From: Chlorophyllum brunneum
Lineage: Eukaryota; Basidiomycota; Agaricomycetes; Agaricales; Agaricaceae
Direction of reading: 5' to 3'
Length of the DNA stretch: 64,000 bases
NCBI GenBank assembly: GCA_963576785.1
Contig: OY756148.1
Location: 1,860,001 to 1,924,000, forward strand
The notes under the pieces are model-generated. The model did not search any database. It was not told the DNA's origin and saw only the letters and a list, made by a program, of their open reading frames with translations. Of the stretch, positions 1 to 14,510 are shown one piece after another (the stretch's first letter is position 1; each line of letters starts with the position of its first letter). The translations under genes were made by a program, and so were the position numbers.

Positions 1-2457
1 TGATAAGCATCAATGTGACTTCAACACTTGTAGAGAATAATTGTGCTGTGCTTTGTGAGTATACCTAATTTAGCTTACAGATAGAAGAGAAAAGAAAGAA
101 TGACATACATAAGTGCCACTTGTGCTCTTATGTCTAGACTTGAAAAACATTGGGTAAAGCATCCATGAAGTGGAAATGCATTAATTGAATCTCTACCACT
201 GTTAGCAATAGTAGCTACCAGCCCAGCCTATTAGCATGATAGTTAGTGAAGAAGACATCCAAAAAAAGTACCATAACTTACTGAAACTTCAGCTTAACAG
301 ACAGAAATTGTGTGAGTGGTCTTTTCTCTGGTAAACTTCAACTTTACCCACCAAAAGTAACAGGGCACAAGATAATTGTTACTAACCATTTTGAATTGGT
401 GCTTTGTCTCAATTGGAAGTACCAGAGACTCACCAAGAAGGTTTTCATTCCATAGTGCTCGAATGCGCAATATCACAAGAGCCTTCAATGTCACACAGAG
501 AAGGACATCTATGGAACTATGAACATTGCTCAATATCATTCTATAGAATGGCACAGAGTGCTTACAGTGCCCCAAATGATCCATAAATTGAACAACTGAG
601 ATGGTGCCAGTAGAGAGTGAGCCTGATCTCTAAATGTCAAATAATTACTCACACCTATCAATGCCGTGTAAGGGCTATGATTGTGAAGAAAGAGAAAAGA
701 CCTTACTGATTCTTGGATGAAATTATTTTGCCAAACTAGCAGCATGTGTAGGTAGCCACTCATTTGAGAGAAGAAGAGAATGTACCTACCATAAACAGCC
801 AGACTAACTGATGTGAGCTTATAGGGTCAATGCAAGTATATAATGGAATGCTAACCCTATTGCTGGAAATGCCCATAAGCGGAAGGAGAAGTAGATGATT
901 CGGACCAGTGTCCACTTTGTGCTGGGGCAACAAGTGAGCAAAAGGAAGGGTGAGGGATTGTTTGCCACATACCAATACATGTGCTGTACCTGCAGCCTGG
1001 TTAGCCAGGCCCGTAGTCTGCAGTGACATGCTTACTTCCTGAGGCATGGCACGCAAGGTCTCGTAACCCAGCACCGCTATTGCAGCGGCTAAGTATTCCT
1101 GTGTTAAAGGGGACTCAAGGATACAGAGGAGCTATACTTACAATGAATGTAGCCATTGAGCTGTCTCAGGCGAAGGTCGTTGGTGTAGTCCTCGGCTGTC
1201 AGACCCCATTCATCCATTTTACTTCGAAGTGTTGATATCGTATTACTTACAGGGTCGCAGGCCTTATGTACTTGCCCATATTTGTATTTATACATACTAA
1301 TTCACGGATATCTGTCATGATGAACACCTGAACTAGTTGAGATCGTGAAATTATTGCGATTGAGGGATAATCTCAGCGATAATTGTAGCGACAGGTGGAT
1401 GGAGCCCTCATCAGAGATTTTGGTATGACGAGATGAGATGGATGCTCCATTGACAATTACGACACGGCTAAATGTACTTGCGTATCAAAGGATCCCCCCA
1501 CTGGCAATGATACCGAGAGCCTTGGGAAGGAGGTATGTGCCGGGGAGTCTGAGGAGTCTGAGCTTGCCCGAGACCCAGGGAGTCTCGCCCAGCCATTTGT
1601 GCCGCACTTGATACAGGAAAATCTTCCACCCCATCTCCACACAAGTGCGACCGTGATCGAAGAGGCGAATAGCGTCGGAACATGCAATGGAGTATGCGCT
1701 TTGATCTCACAGAATGTAGTACTTCTTTCTCTTGATATATCAATACGCATTGGCCTGCCTATGGGCTAGCGTAGCACTGGCAGTTCCTGATGGTGGATGC
1801 TTGACACTACCCGTTGAGGTTTAGAAATCCGTCGGCAGTTACCAAAGCGCTAAATCCATCTTGTGGCATCATATACGACTCCGAAGATTCGAGCGTTCTG
1901 CAGCGGAATACTTACGCCCGCTCCCGATTAAAAGAGTTGAGTCTATAAAATGATTGATAGATCGCCTGCACAACAATATGTGAGCGGCTTCTATTGTTTT
2001 CACGGAACTGAGTTCCAAAGTCGGTGTGATGGCTTTGTTCTCGCCGTTTCGCAGAAATTCAGAGAGTTCCATAAAGCGACTGCAACATGACTTCTTCGGC
2101 TCCTTGACTTCATTGATGCGTTGGCGGACAAAGAGTGTTGTGTCCATACGAATGAAGCTACTTTACCGTCAGTGTCTTGCTTATGGTACCTTCGTTCACA
2201 CCTCCGGCGCCCCAAGAACAAGGAACTACTAGTATTTTTTTGGGCATCCTTTGTGCAAGGGGGTGCACAAATGAGTTCTTGACCGCCGACTAGCAACGGA
2301 GTATATCGAGGGAGACTAACGACAGTAAATCGTCACGATTGCGTATTTATTGACCTTGGGAACTCATATCCTGGTTATCTATCCACAGGGGTCACTGGTG
2401 AGACAAGGTCAAGTGCACCAATTACGCAAAGGATGACATAGCATCACCACATCGACA
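1..2457. other. No confident gene; AT-rich left flank
   Basis: I see no recognisable gene here. The first 1.3 kb is AT-rich. Read on the minus strand, several candidate donor motifs (gtaagt or gtgagt complements near 279, 646, 785, 1028, 1142 and 1246) lie beside short open stretches, for example around 1150-1235 and 1000-1090, which could be remnants of an intron-rich minus-strand gene. The pieces do not join in frame with reasonable introns, and I recognise no family. A second open stretch on the minus strand (about 1930-2147) is equally anonymous. Treat as intergenic or relic sequence. Confidence 0.4.
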
Positions 2458-2466
2458 TATATATAT
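2458..2466 (+). promoter_or_regulatory. TATA-like element upstream of gpd copy 1
   Basis: An alternating TA run lies 70 nt before the ATG of the first gpd copy. The spacing suits a fungal TATA element. Unlike copy 2, there is no long pyrimidine-rich leader before the ATG, which fits weaker expression, though this is inference only. Confidence 0.35.
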
Positions 2467-2535
2467 CTTCGGAGGATAAGACAAATGTTTTTCTACTGCA
2501 TCCAACCTACCACAATTTGAAGCACACTGACAACA

Positions 2536-4081
<1,546 letters not shown>

Positions 4082-4348
4082 CGTGATTAATGCAAGGGTG
4101 TGGTATGTGTATGTGTAATCTGAACATGACGGGTTTGACAAGCGACGGGCTCGGAGTCCAATAGACGCATAAGTCATTCGTTTCTGGGCCAAGGCAGTGA
4201 GCATCTATATGTTATTCGAGGCTCCGGTCTGACCCAGATGGACGCGCACTCCGTCCCTGACCGAAAAAGCAGAGTCCCTGTTCCAGAAAGGGGCTCAGGC
4301 CCAGGTATGCCCGCTGATTGGTTATGATCACATCGATAAATCCACCTA

Positions 4349-4422
4349 CATAAACCCCAAATCGATCATCTCCCTCTCTCATCTTCTTCCTCTCCACCCA
4401 CTACTCCCCACCAGATATCACA
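4349..4422 (+). promoter_or_regulatory. Core promoter and CT-rich leader of gpd copy 2
   Basis: The 341 bp between the two gpd genes ends in a TATA-like CATAAA (about 4349) followed by an almost pure pyrimidine tract running into CACAATGG at the start codon. CT-rich leaders just before the ATG are known from highly expressed fungal genes such as gpd. Copy 1 has no comparable tract, so the two paralogues probably differ strongly in expression. Confidence 0.5.
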
Positions 4423-5990
<1,568 letters not shown>

Positions 5991-6913
5991 ATACCTCCCC
6001 TTTGTTCAGTAGATTCGTAGACTTTGGTACGCGGAAGCAATGTACACCAAAAAGAAACAGACTTTTTATATTGTAATGCTATCAACATTAGAGTACACAT
6101 ATTGTCTATCAGCTCCGACGCAGCAGTCATTTGACATATGCGTCGGTCGCATAGGATGAAGACTTTGAGTTACATTTCTCGGATTGTCGTGCCGACAATC
6201 GATGCAGTTTTACCGCGTCCCCCGAAGCGCTTTTGATGATGATCTAAATGAGACTAGGCAACTTCGGCTGGACAAAGGTGTGGTATATAAATAATAGCTT
6301 TCGTCGGAGTACATATTTGAGGAGTGATGGAGAGGGATGTACTATTAACCATCTTTGTTGCAGATGGGACACGAGTAACGACCGATAAACGACCGGAAAC
6401 TGAATTTGATTTTCCTGAGGTGAAATACGAACCTGTGCACTCCCGTTCGGCGTGATGCATGGGGTAGTATGAAGCGGGAAGCGGACTTCGTAGGAAATGA
6501 AATACCTCGGGTCGTCGCTTTGGATGTTCTCTTTGTGTTCTGTCTCGATGGGTCAAGATTAGTGGTGGAGAACGGAAATGAATGATGGAGGAGATTGTTA
6601 ATTACGATCATCAGCATCCTGTGCACACACGAGGACCGAGAGAGGGTTTTAATTCCCTGATCGTTATCTTATCTCGAAGCCCAGATCCCCTGTGCATGAG
6701 GCTCACAAGTGCGCGTCTTCACATCACGTGACTGTCGCGTCCTACGCGGTTCAACGTAACGTGTGAGGTTTTTCCTTTTGTGACAAACCTGGACTTTGTT
6801 CTCCGAGCTCCACATTTCAACCACTCTTGGTTTCTTGTCAACACCAACACAAGGGGTTTCAATAATTCTCCTTCCCGCATACGAAGAAACATTTTACGCA
6901 CTCACATTGAAAA
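5991..6913. other. Intergenic: gpd2 3' region and promoter of the coiled-coil gene
   Basis: This 0.9 kb stretch holds the probable 3' UTR of gpd2 (AT-rich to about 6110) and the upstream region of the next gene. Short minus-strand open frames at 6254-6626 overlap each other, show no motif and are probably chance. A TATATAAATAA string at about 6283 is not positioned to serve either neighbour. No gene called. Confidence 0.5.
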
Positions 6914-9900
6914 ATGTGGGCCAAGCTCAGTTCGGCGTTGAGGTCGACTACGACGCGGAATCATGTTGAAGAAGAAACGTCTTGGGCGCAAGTTGATAAC
7001 AGCCATGTTCCAAGCCAAGATAGTCTGGGACGTAGCCAGGCTGAAGTCATGTCTCGTGTACTCGAACAACATCCTAACTTATCCGTTTTTCATCATGATT
7101 CCGACTCTCATGCATCGCAACAACATCCTCGGCCTCCGGTACTACCATTACCGCCATCACAACCGAATCCCCCGCCTTCACCATCCAAACGTGCTTTATT
7201 CAAACGATTATCCAAGGATTCTGTCCGTGCACCTTCGCCTTCTCTTAGGCTGTTACCAAAGAAACTAAGAAGCAATTTGCCTTTTGGTAATGGTATGTAT
7301 CTTCTTGGTTATGCGGAGCATTATTGATGAAGGCTTCAAACTTACAGCATCGCAAACCTCGCTAGTGAGTCCAACCGTGGAAACACATCAAGCTACCGCA
7401 AACGACCAACCAACCAAACACAAAACTCATTCTTCGCAAGATACCCTTCGTTCATTCGCTAGTGCTGTTCGTCGACCATCACTAGATTTATTGCGTTCAG
7501 TTACACATGAAAGCTCAAGTTCCCGACCTTCTCTCGATTCTCCCGCCGACAACACCAAGTGTAACTCTGTTCGTTCCATCCTTCGCGACCCTAAAACTCC
7601 TGGAACGGGTCAAAATGTTCGGTTTTTCTCCCGCGAAGCTTATAAAGTGATCAGTCCGGAGGAATCTATGGAAGAGAATTTCCTTTCGCCGCCACAGCAG
7701 GTTCGAATACCTGAACAAACGTCCTTTATGGATCGTCTTAATCAAGTTGGCCCGAATCATACGAGTACACCGATTACTCGTGTATCCTCTCCTTCATCGA
7801 AATCTCGTCCATCGCTCAGTGGAATTTTTGGTCCTTTGGATTCTTCAAAGGATAAATCCGACACTGATCGGTATAGTCATACTTCTGAAGGCTCGGCGGC
7901 CATGTCATTATCCAGTTCTTTATCCCCACCTGATTTCAACGTTAATGGTTCGTTGGATATGGGGAATCATCTCGAACTTCCGTCTTTTCCGCCGGGTTTG
8001 GGATTTGATGTTGGTTCCCCTTTACTTGGGAATGCGATTGATCTGGATATGTCGGTATCTGGTGAAACCCAGATGACGTCCACACCATGCAAACCTGGTG
8101 TTCCTGGGAATGGAAAAGGGAAGGAGAAGGAGGATAGTGTAAAGGAAGAGGAGGGATCGGGGGAAGGGAAAGAGCAAGAGATTGCTCTCGATGAACCTGT
8201 CTCTAATCCGGTGACGGTTGACGAAACTATATTCCATCCTAAAGAGCCAGAGCCGCTGCTCGCGCCTCCTCTCCTCGAACGCAGTCAGTCGTTCAGTTTT
8301 GGACAAACCGTATTCTATTCGATGGCGAAATCCTCTCCTGCCAACGTTCTGTCACCCGCATATCCCTCCAGTGACATTGTTCGTCAGTCGGAAGACGGAT
8401 TCGCGGGTCATTCCAATGTCCTATCGCAAGGTTCAATAGGGCGTCATCGCAGTCGCGCGTTAAGCGATACTGTCTTCCAGTCCATGTTGCGGGCTACGTC
8501 ACCCGTGTTTGGAAAACCTAAAGATGCAGCTCCCGAGGCTGACATCAATGACGAATCGTCTCGGGATTTGATAGTCTACACCAACCCCGCACCAGACCCT
8601 TTTAACGCGAACGCAAATACGTATTACACACCTCAAACTATGATTCCCACTACACCACCTCAAGGCTTTCCTCGACATACACGAAAGACGTCAAAGGAGG
8701 AGAGTTTGATTTATTCTCTTCAGACGCAATTGGCTTTACAACAGGAGTTGTGTAGCCAATATGAGGCTGATTTACGGACGAAGGATGAGATGGTTGAATT
8801 GTTAGGAAATAAAGTTTCAGACTTGGAGAAGCAGGAGAATCAGAGGAAGGGAGCGTTGAGGCAATGGAAGAAGAAAGTTCAAGAACTTGAGAGAGCCGTT
8901 CGGTTGTTGGAAGAAGAGGTGGATAGTTCGAGGCAGGAGAGTATGGAACGAAGTGTTATGGATACAGCGAGTGGTGAAGCATTGCGAATGCTTCATCGAC
9001 AAATTGCAAATCTGGAGCGAGAGAAGAAGGAATGGGAGAAAAAGGAACGGTCTTTGAAAGATGAGGTTGGAACGCTCGAGACGTTGGTGAAGGAACGGTC
9101 GCAGGATGTGGTGACTTTGAAAGAGCAGCTATGGTCCCGCGATGAGGAGTTGGATCATGGACTCCGAGAAGCGAAGGAACAGATTGATTTGTTGGGTAAT
9201 ATCAGTCTTGTTGGTGTAGATGAAGAAGAGCTGAGGAGGTTGGCGGAGAGGGAGCAGAAGGTGAATGAGGAGAGACAGGCTTATCGTGTTGCCGAGATGG
9301 GATGGGAACAGGAACGAGCAGAGTTGATGATGAAGCTCGAGTCGGTGCAGGTGGAGAAGACGAACATTGAAGAACAAATGGAGACGTTGAAGGGACAGAT
9401 GAAAGTTAAGGAAGAAGAGTTTGATGTGATGAAGAATGAGTTGGAAGCGCAGTGGGGTCATACCGAAACTGCGTCAGAGACGATCTGGGAGTTGCGGAAG
9501 GAGAAGGAGGGAGCTGAGGAGAGTGTTGCGAAGTTGCAGCATGAGAAGGAAGAAGTTGAGAAGGAGAGAGATGAGCTTACGGCGAAGTATGAAGAAGTTG
9601 AGCAGAGGGTGGGAAATCTAGAGTTGGAATGGAATGAAACTGAAAATAAGAAGATGGAGCTTGAGAATGAGGTGCGTGAGCTATGGGACGTCAAGGAGGC
9701 GATGGAGAAAGAACGTGAGGAGGTAAGACTTTCTTGTTCTGGTGTACGGCGGTGATTTATTCGATTTCTTCAGTTTGAAGAGCAACTGTCGCAAGAGCGC
9801 GGCCATTCTGAGGGTCTCACTCGTGCTCTTCACCAATGCGAGGATCGCATTGCACAACTTGAACAAGAACACCAGTTCACTACCGAAAACACGACACGTC

Positions 9901-10953
9901 TCGAGGAGAACATCCGCCAGCGTGAAGAAGAAATTGCCGAATACTCCCGGCAAGTTCGTGTACAAGAACTCGAAGCTGAGAGTCTTCGCGAAGAACTTGG
10001 AAAACTAGAACGCGAGCACGCCAACGTTGTTGATGAACAATCACGCGCGTTGAAGGAGGCGACAGGTTCCGAGGGCGAAGCAAGGAAACAACTCAAGGAC
10101 CTGGTTCGACAAATGGCCGAAAGTGATGTAGAGTTGAAATCGTCCAAAGAACGATTGGAGTCGTTGAAGAATGAGATGGATAGGTTGAGAAAACACGTGC
10201 GCGAGCTGCAGCAGGAGAGTGCGGACAAGGAGGTCAAGATTGTGCAGTTGACGAAACAGCATGGGCAGGATAAGGAGGATATTCAGGGATTGAATATTGC
10301 CCTTGATGCGAAGCAACAAGAGTTGGAATTGGTGCGTGTTTGTTTTTCCCTTGCGTGTCCTTTTACTGTACTGATATGTCGTGTAGTACAAACGCAAGGT
10401 GGCGGCCAAGACCAACTCTGTTGGCAACACGCCAGCTTCCTCGGCATCGAAGATCCGTCGGGAGTCTTCTTCCATCTTCGATAACAACACACCTAGTATC
10501 ACGAGACCGCCTTCACGAGCTACCTCCGTCGTTTCGGATTCCGGAAGCACCAAGAGCTCTGATAAAACCCCTGCACTCGGAAGGAGTAGTCGGATCAACG
10601 CATTAAACGGAACATCGACATTAACGACAGGATCCGTAGTCAAGAAGCGCGTAGAAGGATCAATGGGACCTCCACCCCCGAAACCTCGTTCATCAATCTC
10701 TGGTACCCCGACTCCCTCTGCGCGCCCTGCTTCTGCCTCGGGACGTGCAAGTGTGAAGTCACCCACGATGAGAAGTGGACCTATACCACCTGTTCCTACC
10801 CGGCGCGTCGTTTCAGGAAGTACGGATAAGCCTAAGGCAAGACCTTCCATTACGAGTCCGACGCCGAGCATTTCGGAGAGTAGTGAGAAGGAAAATGACA
10901 GTAGTATGACGATGACTGCGAAAGGGAGGAGATTGATTCCTGCTCCTGGGTAG
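6914..10953 (+). CDS. Long coiled-coil protein with Cut12-like docking motif
   Basis: Exons 6914-7292, 7348-9722, 9774-10331 and 10387-10953 give 1292 residues. The start ATG follows a GAAAA context and opens the frame. Layout: basic N terminus, disordered Ser/Pro-rich region (about 30-570), a long heptad-rich Glu/Lys/Leu coiled coil (about 578-1100), and a Ser/Thr/Pro-rich basic tail (1105-1292). Within the disordered part is a compact block with SILR (203-206), TPGT (210-213) and NVRFF (216-220). In the fission-yeast spindle-pole-body protein Cut12, a SILK-type and a VRF-type motif close to a TPGT element form a bipartite protein phosphatase 1 docking site, so I propose a Cut12-like spindle-pole or microtubule-organising scaffold. 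That assignment rests on this motif and the coiled coil only. The gene model itself is firm: all introns are 50-55 nt GT-AG and keep frame. Confidence 0.85.
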
Positions 10954-11782
10954 GCTTGCCTACCGGGAATGATATGCAATTTCTTTTTCTTCTACGTGTG
11001 CGCGCTGCACTTGGCGGCGATTATGGGACACCTACCACTCGATTCCTTTTAATTCCTCACCTCTCGTTCTTTCCTTCTTGTCTTTATATTTCTTCTGACC
11101 TTGCTTTCGTTGTATATGTTTTGTTGTTACCACTTCTGCTGTGATTGTATCGATTACATCCTCGTTATGGTCCGCCATGCATTTATAGCCGTATGTCATT
11201 TGTTAGCTAGTCTCGTTCTTTCTTCCTCTTATTCTTTCATGTGTTTCGATATACGAAAAAAGAATAGAAACATTTGGAAACCAAGATTAGATCAGTGTTG
11301 GTAAGAATATGTTGCTGGCAGATACTGACACATATGTCTAAGTCTGCTTTGTATGACACCTTCATGATATCAGTGATTATCCTCATCCACAACAGAGAGA
11401 CAAGTTTTCGAACTGCACATGTGGTGAGTCCGTGGCGAATGGAGTGCCGAAAAAGGCAATGGAAAGATGGAATGGTGTTTATCCATTGGCTGACACCATG
11501 AGCTTGCACACGGAATATACTGTTGACGGCACGCATGAAAATAGTTTTTCCATGTGCACCGGCCTACCCGAAGCCTGGATCAAATCTATTGTACACACAC
11601 GCCCAGCCGTAAGCGAATAAGACCTCTTTCTGTGCTACCCACTTATCAATCCGACGGTCAAAGTCCAACAGCGCCCGCCCCCCCACCGAGGTTGGAGCAA
11701 TCAGGCAGCTAATTTTATACCCTTTTGTGCCTATCGGTGGAAAAAGTTCTCCATCACGAACCGAACTTAGAACAACACTATC
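10954..11782. other. Intergenic region before the permease gene
   Basis: About 0.8 kb containing a T-rich 3' flank (10980-11250) of the coiled-coil gene and the upstream region of the permease. A C-run near 11680 and a TTTATACCC string near 11714, about 70 nt before the permease ATG, are the only promoter-like marks seen. Short open frames here look random. Confidence 0.5.
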
Positions 11783-14510
11783 ATGACCACGGACAAGAAC
11801 TTCACGAAGGATAGTCTCGAAAATGAGAGATGGGCTACTTTCACGAATGATACGTCGGACGACGATGATAGGGAGCTCGTTGCGCTCGGATACAAGCCTT
11901 CATTCAAGCGAGAATTCTCTAATCTTGCTACGGTGTGTGTTTTCATTTCATATGGTAGGGCATGAGTACTCATGAACGTAGATAAGCTTCGCTTTCAGTA
12001 TTATGGTGAGCGCTCCTTTCATCAAAGTCGGTATCTTGTGCTTAAGGCAAACCAGGGTCTTTGTTCCAGCATTGCAACGACGTTCAACACTCCATTGCTT
12101 CTTGGTGGGCCAGCATCGGTAGGCATGCGAATTTCTGTGGCATACTCGACACAAACCCTCACGCTTGCTCGGTGGTTCACTAGGTCGTTTGGTGTTGGAT
12201 CCTGGGTGCCTGTATTTGCTTCACACTCGGTTCAAGTATCGCGGAGATTGTTAGTGCATATCCTACTTGTGGTGGCTTGTAAGTTCCTGCCCGACATTGT
12301 TGATGCATTCTGATAAAAAATCCCTTTCCTAGATACACAGCATCCGCACAGCTTACTCCCAAGAAACACCGTGCGAAGGTAAGACCATATCGTGTTCACC
12401 ATGAAATGGAGGTAGCTTACATGTGAAAAGGTTGGATGGCTGGTTGGATGGCTTAATATCCTTGGTGAGCGGAGGGGGTTGACATTGACATGGAGCAACT
12501 GTTTATATTATCAAAAGGTCAGATCGCAGGTGGTTCCTCCACCGAATTCGGCCTTGCCAATATGATCTGGGCTGCCGTGAGCATTGGAAGAGTAAGTCAC
12601 CATACTACATTGGTTCTCAGGTCTCTAACTCGTTGTCTAGGGGCCTGAATTCGAGATAACTTCAGTAGGCAGTTTTCTACACTCACATTGGAGCTGTTGT
12701 AACCTTTTTTTCAGGGCAAGACTGTGGGTCTCTTTGCCGGACTGATGGTCCTCCATGGGATTCTGGTACGTCATTGGTTCTATTTTTAATTTCTACCCTT
12801 TCATGACCATGCGGTTCAGAATTGCTTGGCTACACGCCACCTCGCCAGATTCACCTCTGGCTTCGTCTTTGTGAATTTGGGAACAACATTCCGTAAGTTC
12901 TTCGTCTCCATTCTCAAGGCTTGGAAATAAATGAATTTTCATTCAAGTCATCATAATTGTTCTTTTGGCTACCACGCCAAGGTCCGAAATGCACCCAGCC
13001 AGCTATGTCTTCGGTTCAGCAGGCGTCGTAAACCAGACTGGCGGATGGAACACTGGGATCGCATTTTTGTTCGGTCTTCTCAGCGTTCAGTGGACGGTGT
13101 GCACTATTTATCTCCTTGGGGTACAAATAACAGTGGCTGACTGCTCCTGTTCAGATGACCGTGAGAATTTCATTTCACAATGCTGTCTCCTGAGCCATTA
13201 ACCAATATTTAAAACCAGGACTATGATGCGACCGCCCATATATCGTAGGTTATGAACACCTCTGCGCTTTTGCTTTCACATATGAACACTTTTTTACCTA
13301 GTGAGGAAGTCCATCGGGCCGCATATGCAGCCCCGTCGGCCATTATCATTGCTGGTTCGTATTCGTGCCTTATCTTCCAGTGCAATTGCTGAAATTTGTC
13401 CTCAGTTGTTGGCACCGGTCTCATAGGGTGGTTGCTGAACATTGTCATGATTCTATGCTCTGGGCCCCTGTGAGTTGTCGTACTCTATCCTTTCCCGTTC
13501 CAGACAAGCTCATAGCGCACCCTCACCAACAAGGGAAAATCTTCCTGGACCTTCGGGCTCGGCCTTCCTTCAGGTAAGTTACCGCGTTTTGATAGAACAT
13601 AACACCTCAACATTCTCAGATCATGGTCAATCGAATGGGAAAGACTGGCGCCTTGATCCTGTGGGTAAGTGTCGATTGTGTGGGTTGACATTCGGGCGGA
13701 GCTAATTTCGGATAGGTTCCTGTTTGCTTGACAGCTTTCTTCGTCGTGCAAACGGCGCTTCAGGCCACTTCTCGTACTGTTTATGCCTTCAGTCGCGATC
13801 ATGGTTAATTATCCTCCTCATATTCTGCCACCGCCACTTCTCATGCTTGTCACAGGCCTCCCCGACCGCGGCTATTTTGGTAAGAACAGCAGCAGTACAA
13901 ATACGCCACTGCGCGCTGTTTGGATTTCTACCTTCGTGGGCATTCTTCCCGGCTTGTTGGATCTCGCCAGTCCAGTCGCTGCAAATGCGATCTTCTCCCT
14001 AACGGCCATGGCTCTCGACACAAGCTATATTATTCCTATCTTCCTTCGGAGAATCAACTACAACCATCCCGAGGTCAATTTCAAACCTGGTCCATTTTCC
14101 TTGGGTAACGGAATCTTGGGTAACTTTTGTAATTGGCTGTGCATTTTCTGGACATGCTTTATTTGTGTGATCTTTTCACTTCCCACTATACTCCCCGTGA
14201 CTAAGGACAACATGAATTACGCATCCGTACGTAGATATTCGGACACAGTTGAGAGGTGGACACTAATCGGTCTTTTACTATTAAGGTTATTACTGGTGGC
14301 GTTGTTATACTGGCGTTGTGAGTTCCCCGCTTGTTTACGTTTGGCATGCCATGGCACTGGTTCTGATGAAATTGAATGAACTATAGTCTCTGGTACTTGA
14401 TATCGGGTCACAAGCATTATCACGGACCGCAGTCCAACCTTCACAGTGATGATTCTGTGACTCAAAAAGTGGCTTCACAGGAAACCTCTTCGAACGGAGA
14501 TCTAGCCTGA
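11783..14510 (+). CDS. GABA/amino-acid permease (APC superfamily, ACT family)
   Basis: Plasma-membrane (or vacuolar) amino-acid/GABA:H+ symporter of the fungal Uga4/Hnm1 type. 21 exons: 11783-11932, 11982-12005, 12056-12118, 12184-12278, 12333-12378, 12431-12464, 12518-12591, 12641-12664, 12715-12765, 12820-12892, 12948-13096, 13155-13160, 13219-13244, 13302-13354, 13406-13469, 13534-13573, 13620-13664, 13716-13803, 13856-14226, 14286-14317, 14387-14510; 543 residues, normal for the family, with about 12 hydrophobic segments. Family landmarks: ALGYKPSFKREFS before the first helix, SSTEFGLANMIWAA, FGSAGVVNQTGGW, DATAHISEEV, LPGPSGSAFL, FSRDHGLPDR and FSLPTILPVTK. Exon 12 is only 6 nt (Met-Thr). 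At intron 15 I chose the AAG acceptor at 13533 because it gives the family sequence SGPLENLPGPSG; a CAG acceptor 30 nt earlier would also stay in frame and add ten residues. Substrate cannot be fixed from sequence. Confidence 0.93.
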
